From NCBI RefSeq assembly GCF_008642275.1, contig NZ_CP029189.1, positions 5,244,501 through 5,308,500 of the forward strand: DNA of 64,000 nt, given 5' to 3'. Below, piece after piece: positions 56,630 to 64,000 of the stretch. Each line of letters opens with the position of its first letter. The first letter of the stretch is position 1. Position numbers and translations under genes: made by a program. The notes under the pieces are model-generated. The model did no database searches. It worked only from the letters and a program-made list of their open reading frames with translations, and was not told where the DNA came from. This DNA comes from Streptomyces venezuelae. Lineage in GTDB: Bacteria; Actinomycetota; Actinomycetes; Streptomycetales; Streptomycetaceae.

Positions 56630-57643
56630 TCAGCCCCCGACCCGGACCAGCATCTTGCCCAGGTTGTCCCCGCGGAGCATGCCCAGAAAGGCCTCGACGG
56701 TCCGGTCAAAGCCCTGGACAACGGTGGTGTCGGTGCCGATCCGGCCGCTGCGCAGATGGGGGACGAGGAAGCCCTCCAACTCGTCCTGCAGATTGGTGTG
56801 ATTGCGAACCAATACACCTTCCAGGCGCAGGGACTTGTGTACGACCTCGAAGAGGTTGCGGGGCGCGGCCGGCGAGCGGTCCCCGTTGTACATCGAGATC
56901 GCGCCCACCCAGGCGACCCGTCCGTGCTCGCGCAGCGCGTCGATCGCCCCTTCCAGGTGGTCCCCGCCGACGTTGTCCACGTACACGTCGATCCCGTCCG
57001 GCGCGGCCTGCGCGAGCTGCTCCCCGACCGGCCCGTCGTGGTAGTCGAAGGCCGCGTCGAAGCCGAGCGTGCCCGTGAGGTGGCGGACCTTGGCCGCCGA
57101 GCCCGCGCTGCCGATGATCCGCCGGGCGCCCAGCAGCCGGGCGATGTGGCCGGTGGCCGTGCCGACCCCGCCCGCGGCGGCGGAGACGAAGAGGTCCTCG
57201 CCGCTGCGCAGGGCGGCCGTCCGGGTCAGGGCCGCGTACGCGGTCAGGCCGGTGCCGCCCAGGATGGAGAGGTAGGCCTCCAGCGGGACCCCCTCGTGGC
57301 CCCGCAGCTTGCGCGTGCCGTCCACGCCGAGGGCGACCAGGGCGTGGGTCCGCCAGCCCGCGCGGTGGAAGACCAGGTCGCCCTCGCGCAGCCCCGGGTC
57401 GCGGGAGGCGAGCACCCGGCCCACCGAACGGCCCTCCAGCGGGGTGTTCAGCTCGAAGCCGCCCTCACCGCCGTCCATCATGCCCCGGTGGTACGGGTCC
57501 ACCGAGAGCAGGAGGTTCTCGACGAGCGCGGTGCCGGGCTCGGGCCGCGGGATCGGGGAGGCGGCGCAGGTGAAGTCCCCGGCGGCGGGAAAGCCGGTGG
57601 GGCGGGCGATCTGGTGCACGGCGTAAGCGGTGTTCGTGGTCAT
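56630..57643 (-). CDS. NADP-dependent enone/alkenal reductase (MDR, curcumin-reductase-like)
   Basis: 337 aa from ATG 57643. Zinc-independent MDR: LLLSVDPYHRGMMDGGEGG, GTGLTAYAALTRTAALRSGEDLFVSAAAGGVGTATGHIARLLGARRIIGSAGS, DVYVDNVGGDHLEGAIDAL, and NLFEVVHKSLRLEGVLV. This fits the prostaglandin/alkenal reductase-CurA group that reduces alpha,beta-unsaturated carbonyls. Divergent from a LysR gene across a strong operator. Confidence 0.9.
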   Translation of the reverse strand: MTTNTAYAVHQIARPTGFPAAGDFTCAASPIPRPEPGTALVENLLLSVDPYHRGMMDGGEGGFELNTPLEGRSVGRVLASRDPGLREGDLVFHRAGWRTHALVALGVDGTRKLRGHEGVPLEAYLSILGGTGLTAYAALTRTAALRSGEDLFVSAAAGGVGTATGHIARLLGARRIIGSAGSAAKVRHLTGTLGFDAAFDYHDGPVGEQLAQAAPDGIDVYVDNVGGDHLEGAIDALREHGRVAWVGAISMYNGDRSPAAPRNLFEVVHKSLRLEGVLVRNHTNLQDELEGFLVPHLRSGRIGTDTTVVQGFDRTVEAFLGMLRGDNLGKMLVRVGG

Positions 57644-57688
57644 GGGCACGACGCTAGAAAGGAATGGCCGGCCGGGGCAGAGGGTTGC

Positions 57689-57715
57689 GTTCATGGAAGC
57701 CACACATCCATGAAC
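57689..57715. promoter_or_regulatory. LysR-type operator (perfect 8-bp inverted repeat, N11)
   Basis: GTTCATGG - 11 nt - CCATGAAC. It is a T-N11-A box, the binding form of LysR-type regulators, in the 101-bp gap between the enone reductase and the LysR gene. Highly likely to be the LysR site. Confidence 0.85.
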
Positions 57716-57744
57716 ACCGCTCATAGAACGAGGTGGAAGCGCCC

Positions 57745-58626
57745 ATGGCGGGAAGCACTGCCGACCTGCTGCCCCAGGAACTGCGGATCCTGGTCGCCGT
57801 CGCCGACACGGGTGGCTTCTCCGCCGCGGCGGCCACGCTCGGTCTCACCCAGTCGGCCGTCTCCCACTCGGTGCGCGGCAGCGAGGCCAAGGCCGGCGCG
57901 GTGCTCTTCGAACGCGGTCGCACCGGGGCCACCCCCACCCCGGCGGGGGAGCGGGCCGTCGCCCTCGCCCGCCGGATCCTGCGGATGTACGAGGCCCTCG
58001 GCGCGGAGGTCCGCGGCGCTGCCCGGGGCACGGTGGAGGGGGTGCTGCGGATCGCCGCGTTCCGTAGCGCGGCCCTGCATCTGCTGCCGCCCGCGCTGGA
58101 GCGGCTCACGGCGCGGCACCCGGGCATCCGCCCGGAGGTCCGCGTGGTGCGCGAGATCGGCGCCGGTACGGCCGGGGAGGTGCTGGCGGGCCGCGCCGAC
58201 CTGGGCATCGCCACGCTGGGCGGCCCGCAGGACGTGGCTCCCGGCCTGCTGACCGGGGTGCTCGCGCAGGAGGCGTACCGCCTGGTGCACCCGGCCGGGC
58301 ACCCGGATCCCAAGAGCCTGCCGCTGATGGACTGGGACGAGAACTGCGGCTCCTACACCCGCTCGTGGTGGCGGGCCCAGGACTGGATCCCGCGGGCGAC
58401 GGTCAAGGCGGAGGACGACGCGATGGTGCTGACCATGGTCGGCCGCGGGCTCGGCATGGCGATCATGCCCGAGCTGTCCCTGAAGGAGGCGACCGAGGCG
58501 GTGGACATCGCCGATCTGGGCCCCGGGGGGCCGGTGAGGCAGGTGGGATACGTCACTACGGCGGAATCGGCCTCAACTCTCGCCGTACGGGCTCTGATCA
58601 GGGAACTTCGCTCAGAAACGGGCTGA
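57745..58626 (+). CDS. LysR-family transcriptional regulator
   Basis: 293 aa from ATG 57745 after GAGGTGGAAG. N-terminal HTH (LRILVAVADTGGFSAAAATLGLTQSAVSHSVRGSEAKAGAVLFERG), then a substrate-binding domain (EGVLRIAAFRSAALHLLPPALERLTARHP; GRGLGMAIMPE). It likely controls the divergent reductase through the T-N11-A box. A weak CCCTC-tgg-GAGGG hairpin follows it at 58633-58645. Confidence 0.92.
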   Translation: MAGSTADLLPQELRILVAVADTGGFSAAAATLGLTQSAVSHSVRGSEAKAGAVLFERGRTGATPTPAGERAVALARRILRMYEALGAEVRGAARGTVEGVLRIAAFRSAALHLLPPALERLTARHPGIRPEVRVVREIGAGTAGEVLAGRADLGIATLGGPQDVAPGLLTGVLAQEAYRLVHPAGHPDPKSLPLMDWDENCGSYTRSWWRAQDWIPRATVKAEDDAMVLTMVGRGLGMAIMPELSLKEATEAVDIADLGPGGPVRQVGYVTTAESASTLAVRALIRELRSETG

Positions 58627-58886
58627 AACGGACCCTCTGGGAGGGGCTTTCCGGGGGACTGCGCGTCTCAGATAGTAGGAAGCCCGAGTAATTGCCGAGA
58701 CATACAACGGGACCTGGCCTAGCTTTGTAGAAGCCGAACGTCTCGCCGATCAGGCGAATGGCGGTCGAGAGCGCGCGCCCCTGGCAGGCAACCCCTGCGG
58801 CGCACTGCTCCCCGCCTCTTCCGGCGCCTTGAAGGAACCCCTCATCCGTGGCCCCGCCACGCCGTGATCTCAAGGAGTCGATCACC
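58627..58886. other. 260-bp region before the 42-aa gene
   Basis: A weak hairpin after lysR and a TAGCTT -10-like box (58720-58725) are the only features seen. No gene is supported. Confidence 0.4.
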
Positions 58887-59015
58887 ATGACCACGTCCAC
58901 CGCCACCCGCCGCGTCCGCCACACCTCCGCATCGGCCGACGACCGCAAGAACGCCGCCGCCGCTCTCCAGCGCGCCCTCGACCGCCGTGACAACGGCGGG
59001 TCGACCGGCCACTGA
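58887..59015 (+). CDS. Micro-protein, 42 aa, upstream of leuB
   Basis: ATG 58887, nine bases after AAGGAG, to TGA 59015. It reads MTTSTATRRVRHTSASADDRK, then NAAAALQRALDRRDNGGSTGH: basic and helical, soluble. The strong ribosome site and coherent composition support translation. It ends 15 bp before the palindrome that precedes leuB. Family not recognised. Confidence 0.6.
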   Translation: MTTSTATRRVRHTSASADDRKNAAAALQRALDRRDNGGSTGH

Positions 59016-59029
59016 CCTGCGCGGCCCGA

Positions 59030-59074
59030 GACGTTCTGCGTTCCCATAGGTCCACATGGTGGACGCAGAATGTC
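59030..59074. promoter_or_regulatory. Nested palindrome at the leuB promoter
   Basis: Outer arms GACGTTCTGCGT (59030-59041) and ACGCAGAATGTC (59063-59074) match at 11 of 12 positions; inside is a perfect GTCCAC-atg-GTGGAC (59050-59064). Its right arm overlaps the -35 of leuB. A repressor site is likely; NdgR (IclR family), known to act on leucine genes in Streptomyces, is one candidate. Confidence 0.65.
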
Positions 59075-59099
59075 TGAGGGCTGGGACACGGAGTACGGT
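59071..59099 (+). promoter_or_regulatory. Promoter of leuB (leaderless)
   Basis: -35 TGTCTG (59071-59076), 17-bp spacer, -10 TACGGT (59094-59099), six bases before ATG 59106. Confidence 0.5.
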
Positions 59100-59105
59100 T
59101 CCGTC

Positions 59106-60146
59106 ATGTCGACCAGCATCAATCTCGCAGTGATCCCCGGTGATGGCATCGGCCAGGAAGTCGTGGCTCAGGGACTCAAGGTCCTTACCGCGGTCCTGCC
59201 CCAGGATGTGAAGCTGGAGACCAAGCAGTACGACCTCGGCGCCCAGCGCTGGCACCGCACCGGGGAGACCCTCCCGGAGGCGGAGCTCGAAGCCCTCAAG
59301 CACCACGACGCGATCCTGCTCGGCGCCATCGGCGACCCGTCGGTCCCGTCCGGCGTCCTGGAGCGCGGTCTGCTGCTGAAGCTCCGCTTCGCCTTCGACC
59401 ACTTCATCAACCTGCGCCCGTCGAAGCTGTTCCCGAACACGGCCACCCCGCTCGCCGGCCGCCCGGAGATCGACTTCGTCGTGGTCCGCGAGGGCACCGA
59501 GGGTCCGTACACCGGCAACGGCGGCAGCCTGCGCACCGGCACCCCCGCCGAGGTGGCCACCGAGGTCAGCATCAACACCGCGTACGGCGTCGAGCGCGTC
59601 GTCCGTGACGCGTACGAGCGGGCGAACGCCCGCCCCCGCAAGAAGCTGACGCTGGTCCACAAGAACAACGTCCTCGTGTACGCGGGCCACATGTGGAAGA
59701 ACATCTTCGACAAGGTCGGCCAGGAGTACCCCGAGGTCACCACCGACTACCTGCACGTCGACGCCGCGACGATCTTCTTCGTCACGCAGCCCGAGCGCTT
59801 CGACGTCATCGTCACGGACAACCTCTTCGGTGACATCCTCACCGACCTGGCCGCCGCCGTGACCGGCGGAATCGGCCTCGCCGCCTCCGGGAACATCAAC
59901 CCGACCGGCGCCTTCCCGTCCATGTTCGAGCCCGTCCACGGCTCGGCCCCGGACATCGCCGGCACCGGCAAGGCCGACCCGACCGCGACGATCCTCTCCG
60001 TCGCCCTCCTGCTGCGCCACCTGGGCTACGAGGCCCAGGCCGCCCGCATCGAGGACGCGGTCTCCGCCGACCTGGCGGAACGCGACGGAACCTTCCGCTC
60101 CACCGACGCGATCGGCGACGCCCTCGCCGCCCGCGTAGCCGGCTGA
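59106..60146 (+). CDS. leuB: 3-isopropylmalate dehydrogenase
   Basis: 346 aa from ATG 59106 ([20 protein letters not shown]). NAD-dependent oxidative decarboxylation of 3-isopropylmalate in leucine synthesis. Family motifs: [73 protein letters not shown], and [19 protein letters not shown]. Length matches the actinobacterial form. Probably leaderless, and regulated through the palindrome upstream. Confidence 0.97.
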   Translation: MSTSINLAVIPGDGIGQEVVAQGLKVLTAVLPQDVKLETKQYDLGAQRWHRTGETLPEAELEALKHHDAILLGAIGDPSVPSGVLERGLLLKLRFAFDHFINLRPSKLFPNTATPLAGRPEIDFVVVREGTEGPYTGNGGSLRTGTPAEVATEVSINTAYGVERVVRDAYERANARPRKKLTLVHKNNVLVYAGHMWKNIFDKVGQEYPEVTTDYLHVDAATIFFVTQPERFDVIVTDNLFGDILTDLAAAVTGGIGLAASGNINPTGAFPSMFEPVHGSAPDIAGTGKADPTATILSVALLLRHLGYEAQAARIEDAVSADLAERDGTFRSTDAIGDALAARVAG

Positions 60147-60165
60147 CCCGGCAGCTCCACCTCAG

Positions 60166-60200
60166 GAAGCCGCCGGGGCACAATGGGACCCGGCGGCTTC
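60166..60200 (+). terminator. Terminator after leuB
   Basis: GAAGCCGCCGGG (60166-60177) pairs with CCCGGCGGCTTC (60189-60200), a perfect 12-bp stem. Confidence 0.8.
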
Positions 60201-60369
60201 TCCTGCGCGGCCCCGGGTGCCACCATCTCCCCTGGGCCGCTCCCCGCTTCTCCGAAGCCTTCCCGCGCGCGATAATCGAACGCGAGGCCGCGGAATGCGG
60301 GGAAGCTCGGACGTCCTAGTACGCCGTGAGCGCGGTCCGCCATACACAACCGGTGAAGGACAAGCACTC

Positions 60370-61455
60370 ATGACGACGCCCACGATCGAGCTCAAGCCCT
60401 CCTCGAACCCGCTGTCCGATGCGGAGCGCGAGGCGATCCTGGCCAGCCCCGGCTTCGGCCGCCACTTCACCGACCACATGGTGACGATCAAGTGGACCGA
60501 GGGTCGCGGCTGGCACGATGCCGAGCTGGTCCCGTACGCGCCGCTCGCGATCGACCCGGCGAACATGACGCTGCACTACGCGCAGACGATCTTCGAGGGG
60601 CTCAAGGCCTACCGCCAGCCCGACGGCACCGTGGCCACCTTCCGCCCCGAGGCCAACGCCGCGCGCTTCCAGTCCTCCGCGCGCCGCATGGCCATGCCGG
60701 AGCTGCCGACCGAGCTCTTCATCGACGCCTGCGACGCGCTGATCAAGCAGGACCGCGCCTGGGTGCCGGACTCCGGCGAGGCCTCCCTCTACCTGCGCCC
60801 CTTCATGTTCGCCTCCGAGGTCGGCCTCGGCGTCCGCCCGGCGAACGAGTTCCTCTTCATCGTCATCGCCTCGCCCGCCGGCGCGTACTTCCCCGGTGGC
60901 GTCAAGCCCGTCTCCGTCTGGCTCTCCGAGGACTACGTCCGCGCGGTCAAGGGCGGCACCGGAGCGGCCAAGACCGGCGGCAACTACGCCGCTTCGCTCG
61001 TCGCGCAGGCCCAGGCGGCCTCGCACGGCTGCGACCAGGTGGTCTGGCTCGACGCCGTCGAGCACCGCTGGATCGAGGAGATGGGCGGGATGAACCTGTA
61101 CTTCGTGTACGGCGACCGCATCGTCACCCCGGAGCTCACCGGCTCGCTCCTGCCCGGCATCACCCGCGACTCGCTCCTCACCATCGCCCGCGACCTCGGT
61201 TACACCGCCGAGGAGGGCCGTCTGACCACCGAGGACTGGCAGCGCGACAACGAGAACGGCACCCTCACCGAGGTGTTCGCCTGCGGCACCGCCGCCGTCA
61301 TCACCCCGGTCGGCTCGGTCAAGTCCGAGCGCGCCAACTGGACCCAGGGCGACGGCGAGCCGGGCCAGGTCACCATGCGCCTGCGCAAGGCCCTGCTGGA
61401 ACTCCAGACCGGCCACAGCGCCGACACCCACGGCTGGATGCACCCGCTGGGCTAG
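60370..61455 (+). CDS. ilvE: Branched-chain amino acid aminotransferase
   Basis: 361 aa from ATG 60370 after AAGGA. PLP fold-type IV transaminase giving the final step to valine, leucine and isoleucine: [36 protein letters not shown] Lys in [32 protein letters not shown], and [19 protein letters not shown]. Length is usual. Separate transcript 223 bp after leuB. Confidence 0.97.
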   Translation: MTTPTIELKPSSNPLSDAEREAILASPGFGRHFTDHMVTIKWTEGRGWHDAELVPYAPLAIDPANMTLHYAQTIFEGLKAYRQPDGTVATFRPEANAARFQSSARRMAMPELPTELFIDACDALIKQDRAWVPDSGEASLYLRPFMFASEVGLGVRPANEFLFIVIASPAGAYFPGGVKPVSVWLSEDYVRAVKGGTGAAKTGGNYAASLVAQAQAASHGCDQVVWLDAVEHRWIEEMGGMNLYFVYGDRIVTPELTGSLLPGITRDSLLTIARDLGYTAEEGRLTTEDWQRDNENGTLTEVFACGTAAVITPVGSVKSERANWTQGDGEPGQVTMRLRKALLELQTGHSADTHGWMHPLG

Positions 61456-61543
61456 ACCGCGAAACCGTGAAAGCGCCTCCGACCGGCGAGAACGAGGACC
61501 GTCGAGTTCCTCGTTCCCGCCCCGTCCGAGGCGCTTTCGCGGT
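61456..61543. terminator. Composite palindrome between convergent ilvE and ccdA
   Basis: ACCGCGAAA (61456-61464)/TTTCGCGGT (61535-61543) and GAAAGCGCCTC (61469-61479)/GAGGCGCTTTC (61528-61538) enclose GAACGAGGA (61490-61498)/TCCTCGTTC (61508-61516). The outer arms are alternative partners. It serves convergent genes. Confidence 0.65.
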
Positions 61544-61594
61544 GAAGGGGCCGGTCGGCGGGGCCGGTCACCCGGCCGCAGACACCGCCCCCGC

Positions 61595-62362
61595 TCAGAT
61601 CCCGACCGCGTTGGACGCGGGCAGCCAGATCTGCAGCTGGTAGACGAAGTCGCTCCACAGGCCGGTGACGAGGAGCACTCCCACCGCGATGAGGAATCCT
61701 CCACCGATCTTGATCACCAGCGAGTAGTGCTGCTTGACCCATCCGAACGCCTTCATCGACCGGCGGAACGCGACGGCCGCGAGGATGAACGGAACGCCCA
61801 GGCCCAGGCAGAAGAAGGCCACGAGGAGCGCGCCCCGGCCCGGGCTCTCCTGCCCCATGGACAGGCTCATCACGGCTCCGAGGGTCGGGCCCATGCAAGG
61901 CGACCACCCGAGTCCGAACGTGAAGCCGAGAACCGGTGCGCCGAGCAGTCCGGCACCGGGCTTGCGGTGGATCCGGAAGTCGCGCTGTGTGAAACCGGGG
62001 AGGAACCCCATGAAGGCGAGCCCGAACAGGATCGTCAGGCTTCCCAGAACGATGTCGAGCGTGTCCTTGTATTCCGAAAGGGTGCTGCCGAAATAACCGA
62101 AGAAGGCGCCCTGGCTGACGAATGGGGCCGAGAAACCGAGTACGAAAAGAAGTGCGCCCAGAAGCATCCGGCCACGCTTTTCCTCCCGCGCCTCGGGGTT
62201 CAGCGTGGAGGCGGAGAGGCCCGTGACGTAGCCGAGGTAACCGGGGACGAGCGGCAGCACGCACGGGGAGAAGAACGAGATGAGCCCGGCCAGGAGGGCC
62301 ACCGGCACGGCGGCGATCAACGTGCCGCTCGTCACCACCGAGGTTGTGGATGCCAGGACCAC
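61595..62362 (-). CDS. ccdA: CcdA/DsbD-like cytochrome c biogenesis membrane protein
   Basis: 255 aa; GTG 62362 is chosen because AAGGAGG precedes it. Six to seven helices with the two redox Cys motifs: AGLISFFSPCVLPLVPGYLGYVTGLS in the first helix and GLGWSPCMGPTLGAVMSLS in the fourth. CcdA passes electrons from thioredoxin to outside partners for haem attachment. In many actinomycetes ccdA sits beside resA/resB/resC; here it stands alone between ilvE and a permease gene. Confidence 0.92.
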   Translation of the reverse strand: MVLASTTSVVTSGTLIAAVPVALLAGLISFFSPCVLPLVPGYLGYVTGLSASTLNPEAREEKRGRMLLGALLFVLGFSAPFVSQGAFFGYFGSTLSEYKDTLDIVLGSLTILFGLAFMGFLPGFTQRDFRIHRKPGAGLLGAPVLGFTFGLGWSPCMGPTLGAVMSLSMGQESPGRGALLVAFFCLGLGVPFILAAVAFRRSMKAFGWVKQHYSLVIKIGGGFLIAVGVLLVTGLWSDFVYQLQIWLPASNAVGI

Positions 62363-62681
62363 CAGGGCCTCCTTGATCGCGGCCCGGTCGAGGCACGTAC
62401 GCGGACGGTAGGGCTCCCCAGTGTGGCACGCAGCGTCCGGGCGGCTGAGGCCAGGGTGCGGGGCCGGGCACCGGAAGACCGGCGACGTCACCTGCGATAT
62501 GTCTTTGTCGGTGTGCCTTTGGACAAAGGGAATAGGCGAGAGATGCGCAGGCCCGGGGAGTGATTGTTTCCCGGTGACGGCGAACGCATTCGCCGGCGGA
62601 AATGCCGCCGATGCCGCGCGGTCGTCCGGGTGACACCGGACGGCCGCGCGGCAGGGCCGGGCCCGCGCGGGTAGCGGGACC
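62363..62681. other. 319-bp intergenic region upstream of ccdA
   Basis: Holds the permease terminator (62613-62652), a CCTTTG-ga-CAAAGG palindrome at 62516-62529 and an overlapping CTTTGTC/GACAAAG pair (62503-62528). A CATATC -10-like box for ccdA lies nearby on the minus strand. No gene is supported. Confidence 0.4.
62613..62652 (-). terminator. Terminator of the NCS1 permease gene
   Basis: GCCGCGCGGTCGTCCGG (62613-62629) pairs with CCGGACGGCCGCGCGGC (62636-62652), a 17-bp stem with one wobble, 30 bp past the permease stop. Confidence 0.75.
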
Positions 62682-64000
62682 TCAGGCGTTCGCAGGCTCC
62701 TCGGCGGCGGCGGCCGGGACCGGGGCGGGGGAGCGGCGGGTGGTGAGGGCGGCGTACACGAGCCCGCCCGTCAGGCCGGACAGGACGAAGGAGCAGTCCA
62801 CGCCGCCGGTGAGGGCGAGCAGCGGGCCCTCGTAGAAGGGGGTGGTCACGGCGAGCAGGCCGATGCCCGCGCCGATCGCCCAGGAGGCCGTGGCCGCGAC
62901 GTTCCAGCCGGAGCGGTACCAGTAGATCCCGCCCACCGAGCGGCGGTTGAAGACCTGGAGCGCGTCGGCGTCGTAGCGCCCCCGGCAGCGCACGTACCCG
63001 ATGAGGGTGATCACCGCCCACGGGGTGCCGATCGCGGTCAGCACCAGCACGAACGAGGTCATCGCGGACTGTACGTCCCACTCGAAGGAGCCGATGAACA
63101 CGAAGGCGGTGGCGACTGCCGCGGCCACCAGCGTGGCCGTGGTCCGGGTGGCCCTGGGCACGATGGCGTCGAGGTCGAGACCCATCGAGTAGAGCATCAG
63201 CCCGGCGTTGCCGACGGAGCCGGCCGCGGCCGCGGCGAGCAGCGGGACCAGGTACCAGAAGGGCGAGGCGTCGACCAGCGGCCCGGCGTACTCGGCTCCC
63301 GCCCGGGCGGCGAGCGCCGTCCAGGTGCCGAACAGCTGAGGGATCAGCAGCCCGAAGAGCAGCCCGAAGCCGGTGGCCCAGAGCACCTTGCGGGAGCTGT
63401 GCCGGCGCGGGGAGATGTAGCGGGTGTAGTCGCCGAGCAGGGTGATGAAGGCGACCGGACCGCTGAGCCCGGCGGCGACGGCGGCGAGGATCCAGGTCGG
63501 CCAGAAGGAGCCGAGGAGGTACGCGGTGTCCGGCGGGGCCGCGGTGGTGAAGTCCCCGGCGTAGGCGAAGACACCGACGGCCAGCAGCACCACCATGCCG
63601 ATGGCCAGGATCTTGCTCATGCGCAGCAGCAGCTTGTAGCCGAAGACGGCCGCGACGACGGTACACGCGGCGAGTACGCCGTACATCAGGCCGCGCGTGG
63701 CCCCGGTGTCCGGCAGTCCGGTGAGCCGAGAGAGGACCCCCACCATCACGTCGCCGCCGATCCACAGGGTGAGGGCGGTGTAGCCGAGCGAGAGCAGCAG
63801 ACCCACCACCGAGCCCACGAGCCGCCCGCGTACGCCGAACTGCGCGCCGCTGGAGGTCGAGAGGTTGGTCGCGGTGCGCAGGGAGACGAGCGCCAGCGGC
63901 GCGGTGAAGGCGATACCGACGAGCGTGCCGGTCACGATGGCGGTGACCGAGGGCCACAGGCCCAGTCCGAAGGACGGGGGCAGCCAGCCGAAGACGATCA
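62682..64000 (-). CDS. NCS1-family cytosine/purine permease (partial, N-terminus beyond the right edge)
   Basis: About 439 residues visible; the frame is still open at 64000 (VFGWLPPSFGLGLWPSVTAI just inside). Many membrane helices with NCS1 features: FTAPLALVSLRTATNLSTSSGAQFGVRGR, SGPVAFITLLGDYTRYISP, and FNRRSVGGIYWYRSGWNVAAT. The C-terminus is complete (EEPANA). Nucleobase or allantoin-type substrates are typical of the family. The Asn/Ser positions in NLSTSSGAQFG agree with the cytosine-permease group. Confidence 0.9.
   Translation of the reverse strand, partial: IVFGWLPPSFGLGLWPSVTAIVTGTLVGIAFTAPLALVSLRTATNLSTSSGAQFGVRGRLVGSVVGLLLSLGYTALTLWIGGDVMVGVLSRLTGLPDTGATRGLMYGVLAACTVVAAVFGYKLLLRMSKILAIGMVVLLAVGVFAYAGDFTTAAPPDTAYLLGSFWPTWILAAVAAGLSGPVAFITLLGDYTRYISPRRHSSRKVLWATGFGLLFGLLIPQLFGTWTALAARAGAEYAGPLVDASPFWYLVPLLAAAAAGSVGNAGLMLYSMGLDLDAIVPRATRTTATLVAAAVATAFVFIGSFEWDVQSAMTSFVLVLTAIGTPWAVITLIGYVRCRGRYDADALQVFNRRSVGGIYWYRSGWNVAATASWAIGAGIGLLAVTTPFYEGPLLALTGGVDCSFVLSGLTGGLVYAALTTRRSPAPVPAAAAEEPANA

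Noticed and set aside
59057..59134. A leader-peptide start at ATG 59057 before leuB
   Set aside because: The peptide would not be rich in Leu and would overlap leuB; the palindrome fits a DNA operator and the leuB promoter appears leaderless.

Overview
The window is chromosomal DNA of a high-GC actinomycete, almost certainly a Streptomyces. The reasons are very high GC with strong third-position bias, frequent GTG and TTG starts, TAGGAT/TAGCCT-type -10 boxes, many apparently leaderless genes, a Streptomyces-type intergenic inverted repeat (about 13.43-13.52 kb), and a gene order (ligA, membrane GGDEF-EAL protein, gatC-gatA-small ORF-gatB ... PAS-GGDEF protein, ilvB-ilvN-ilvC-serA ... pucR-type regulator, proline catabolism, leuB, ilvE) that I recall from the SCO5494-SCO5523 core region of S. 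coelicolor. There is no rRNA, tRNA, CRISPR array, insertion sequence or phage module.

Layout. 0-3 kb: the start of a secreted protein running off the left edge, then an XRE-NACHT-multispan membrane protein resembling bacterial NLR-like (bNACHT) proteins. 3-8.6 kb: quinone-oxidoreductase-like gene divergent from a GlxA-type AraC regulator, a DUF1330 protein, an unknown protein, and an SDR gene overlapping a MetE-C-like gene. 8.6-17.3 kb: ligA, a membrane GGDEF+EAL protein (probably RmdB) and the gatCAB operon with an extra 81-aa membrane protein. 17.3-36 kb, mostly accessory: a transmembrane Ser/Thr kinase with an extracytoplasmic C-terminal domain; an iron-box-controlled siderophore-type module (siderophore-interacting protein divergent from a penicillin-acylase-like hydrolase and an IucB-like acetyltransferase); a small secreted 4-Cys protein; DinB, GNAT and cupin genes; an MMPL exporter; a LAL-type LuxR regulator; a PQQ-type sugar dehydrogenase lipoprotein; an aldo/keto reductase; and a D-2-hydroxyacid dehydrogenase.

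36-45 kb: a PAS-GGDEF protein with a dead EAL domain (probably CdgC), then the branched-chain amino acid operon ilvB-ilvN-ilvC, preceded by a 13-aa Ile/Leu/Val-rich leader peptide and an attenuator terminator, then serA. 45-47.3 kb: a drug-efflux MFS gene divergent from its TetR regulator around four 13-bp direct repeats. 47.4-51.6 kb: a PucR-family regulator divergent from proline dehydrogenase and P5C dehydrogenase. 51.6-58.6 kb: an unknown gene behind a structured leader, an iodotyrosine-deiodinase-like nitroreductase, an AAC(2')-I-type acetyltransferase, a Tat-exported phospholipase C, and a reductase/LysR divergent pair around a T-N11-A operator. 58.9-61.5 kb: a 42-aa micro-ORF, leuB with a nested palindrome at its promoter, and ilvE. 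61.6-64 kb: a lone ccdA and the C-terminal part of an NCS1 permease running off the right edge.

The coherent pathways are branched-chain amino acid synthesis (ilvBNC, leuB, ilvE, with serA feeding serine), proline-to-glutamate catabolism with its own regulator, Gln-tRNA/Asn-tRNA amidation (gatCAB), c-di-GMP turnover by two complementary enzymes, and an iron-controlled siderophore-tailoring and uptake unit. All functions are inferred by reading the sequence; no database search was run.
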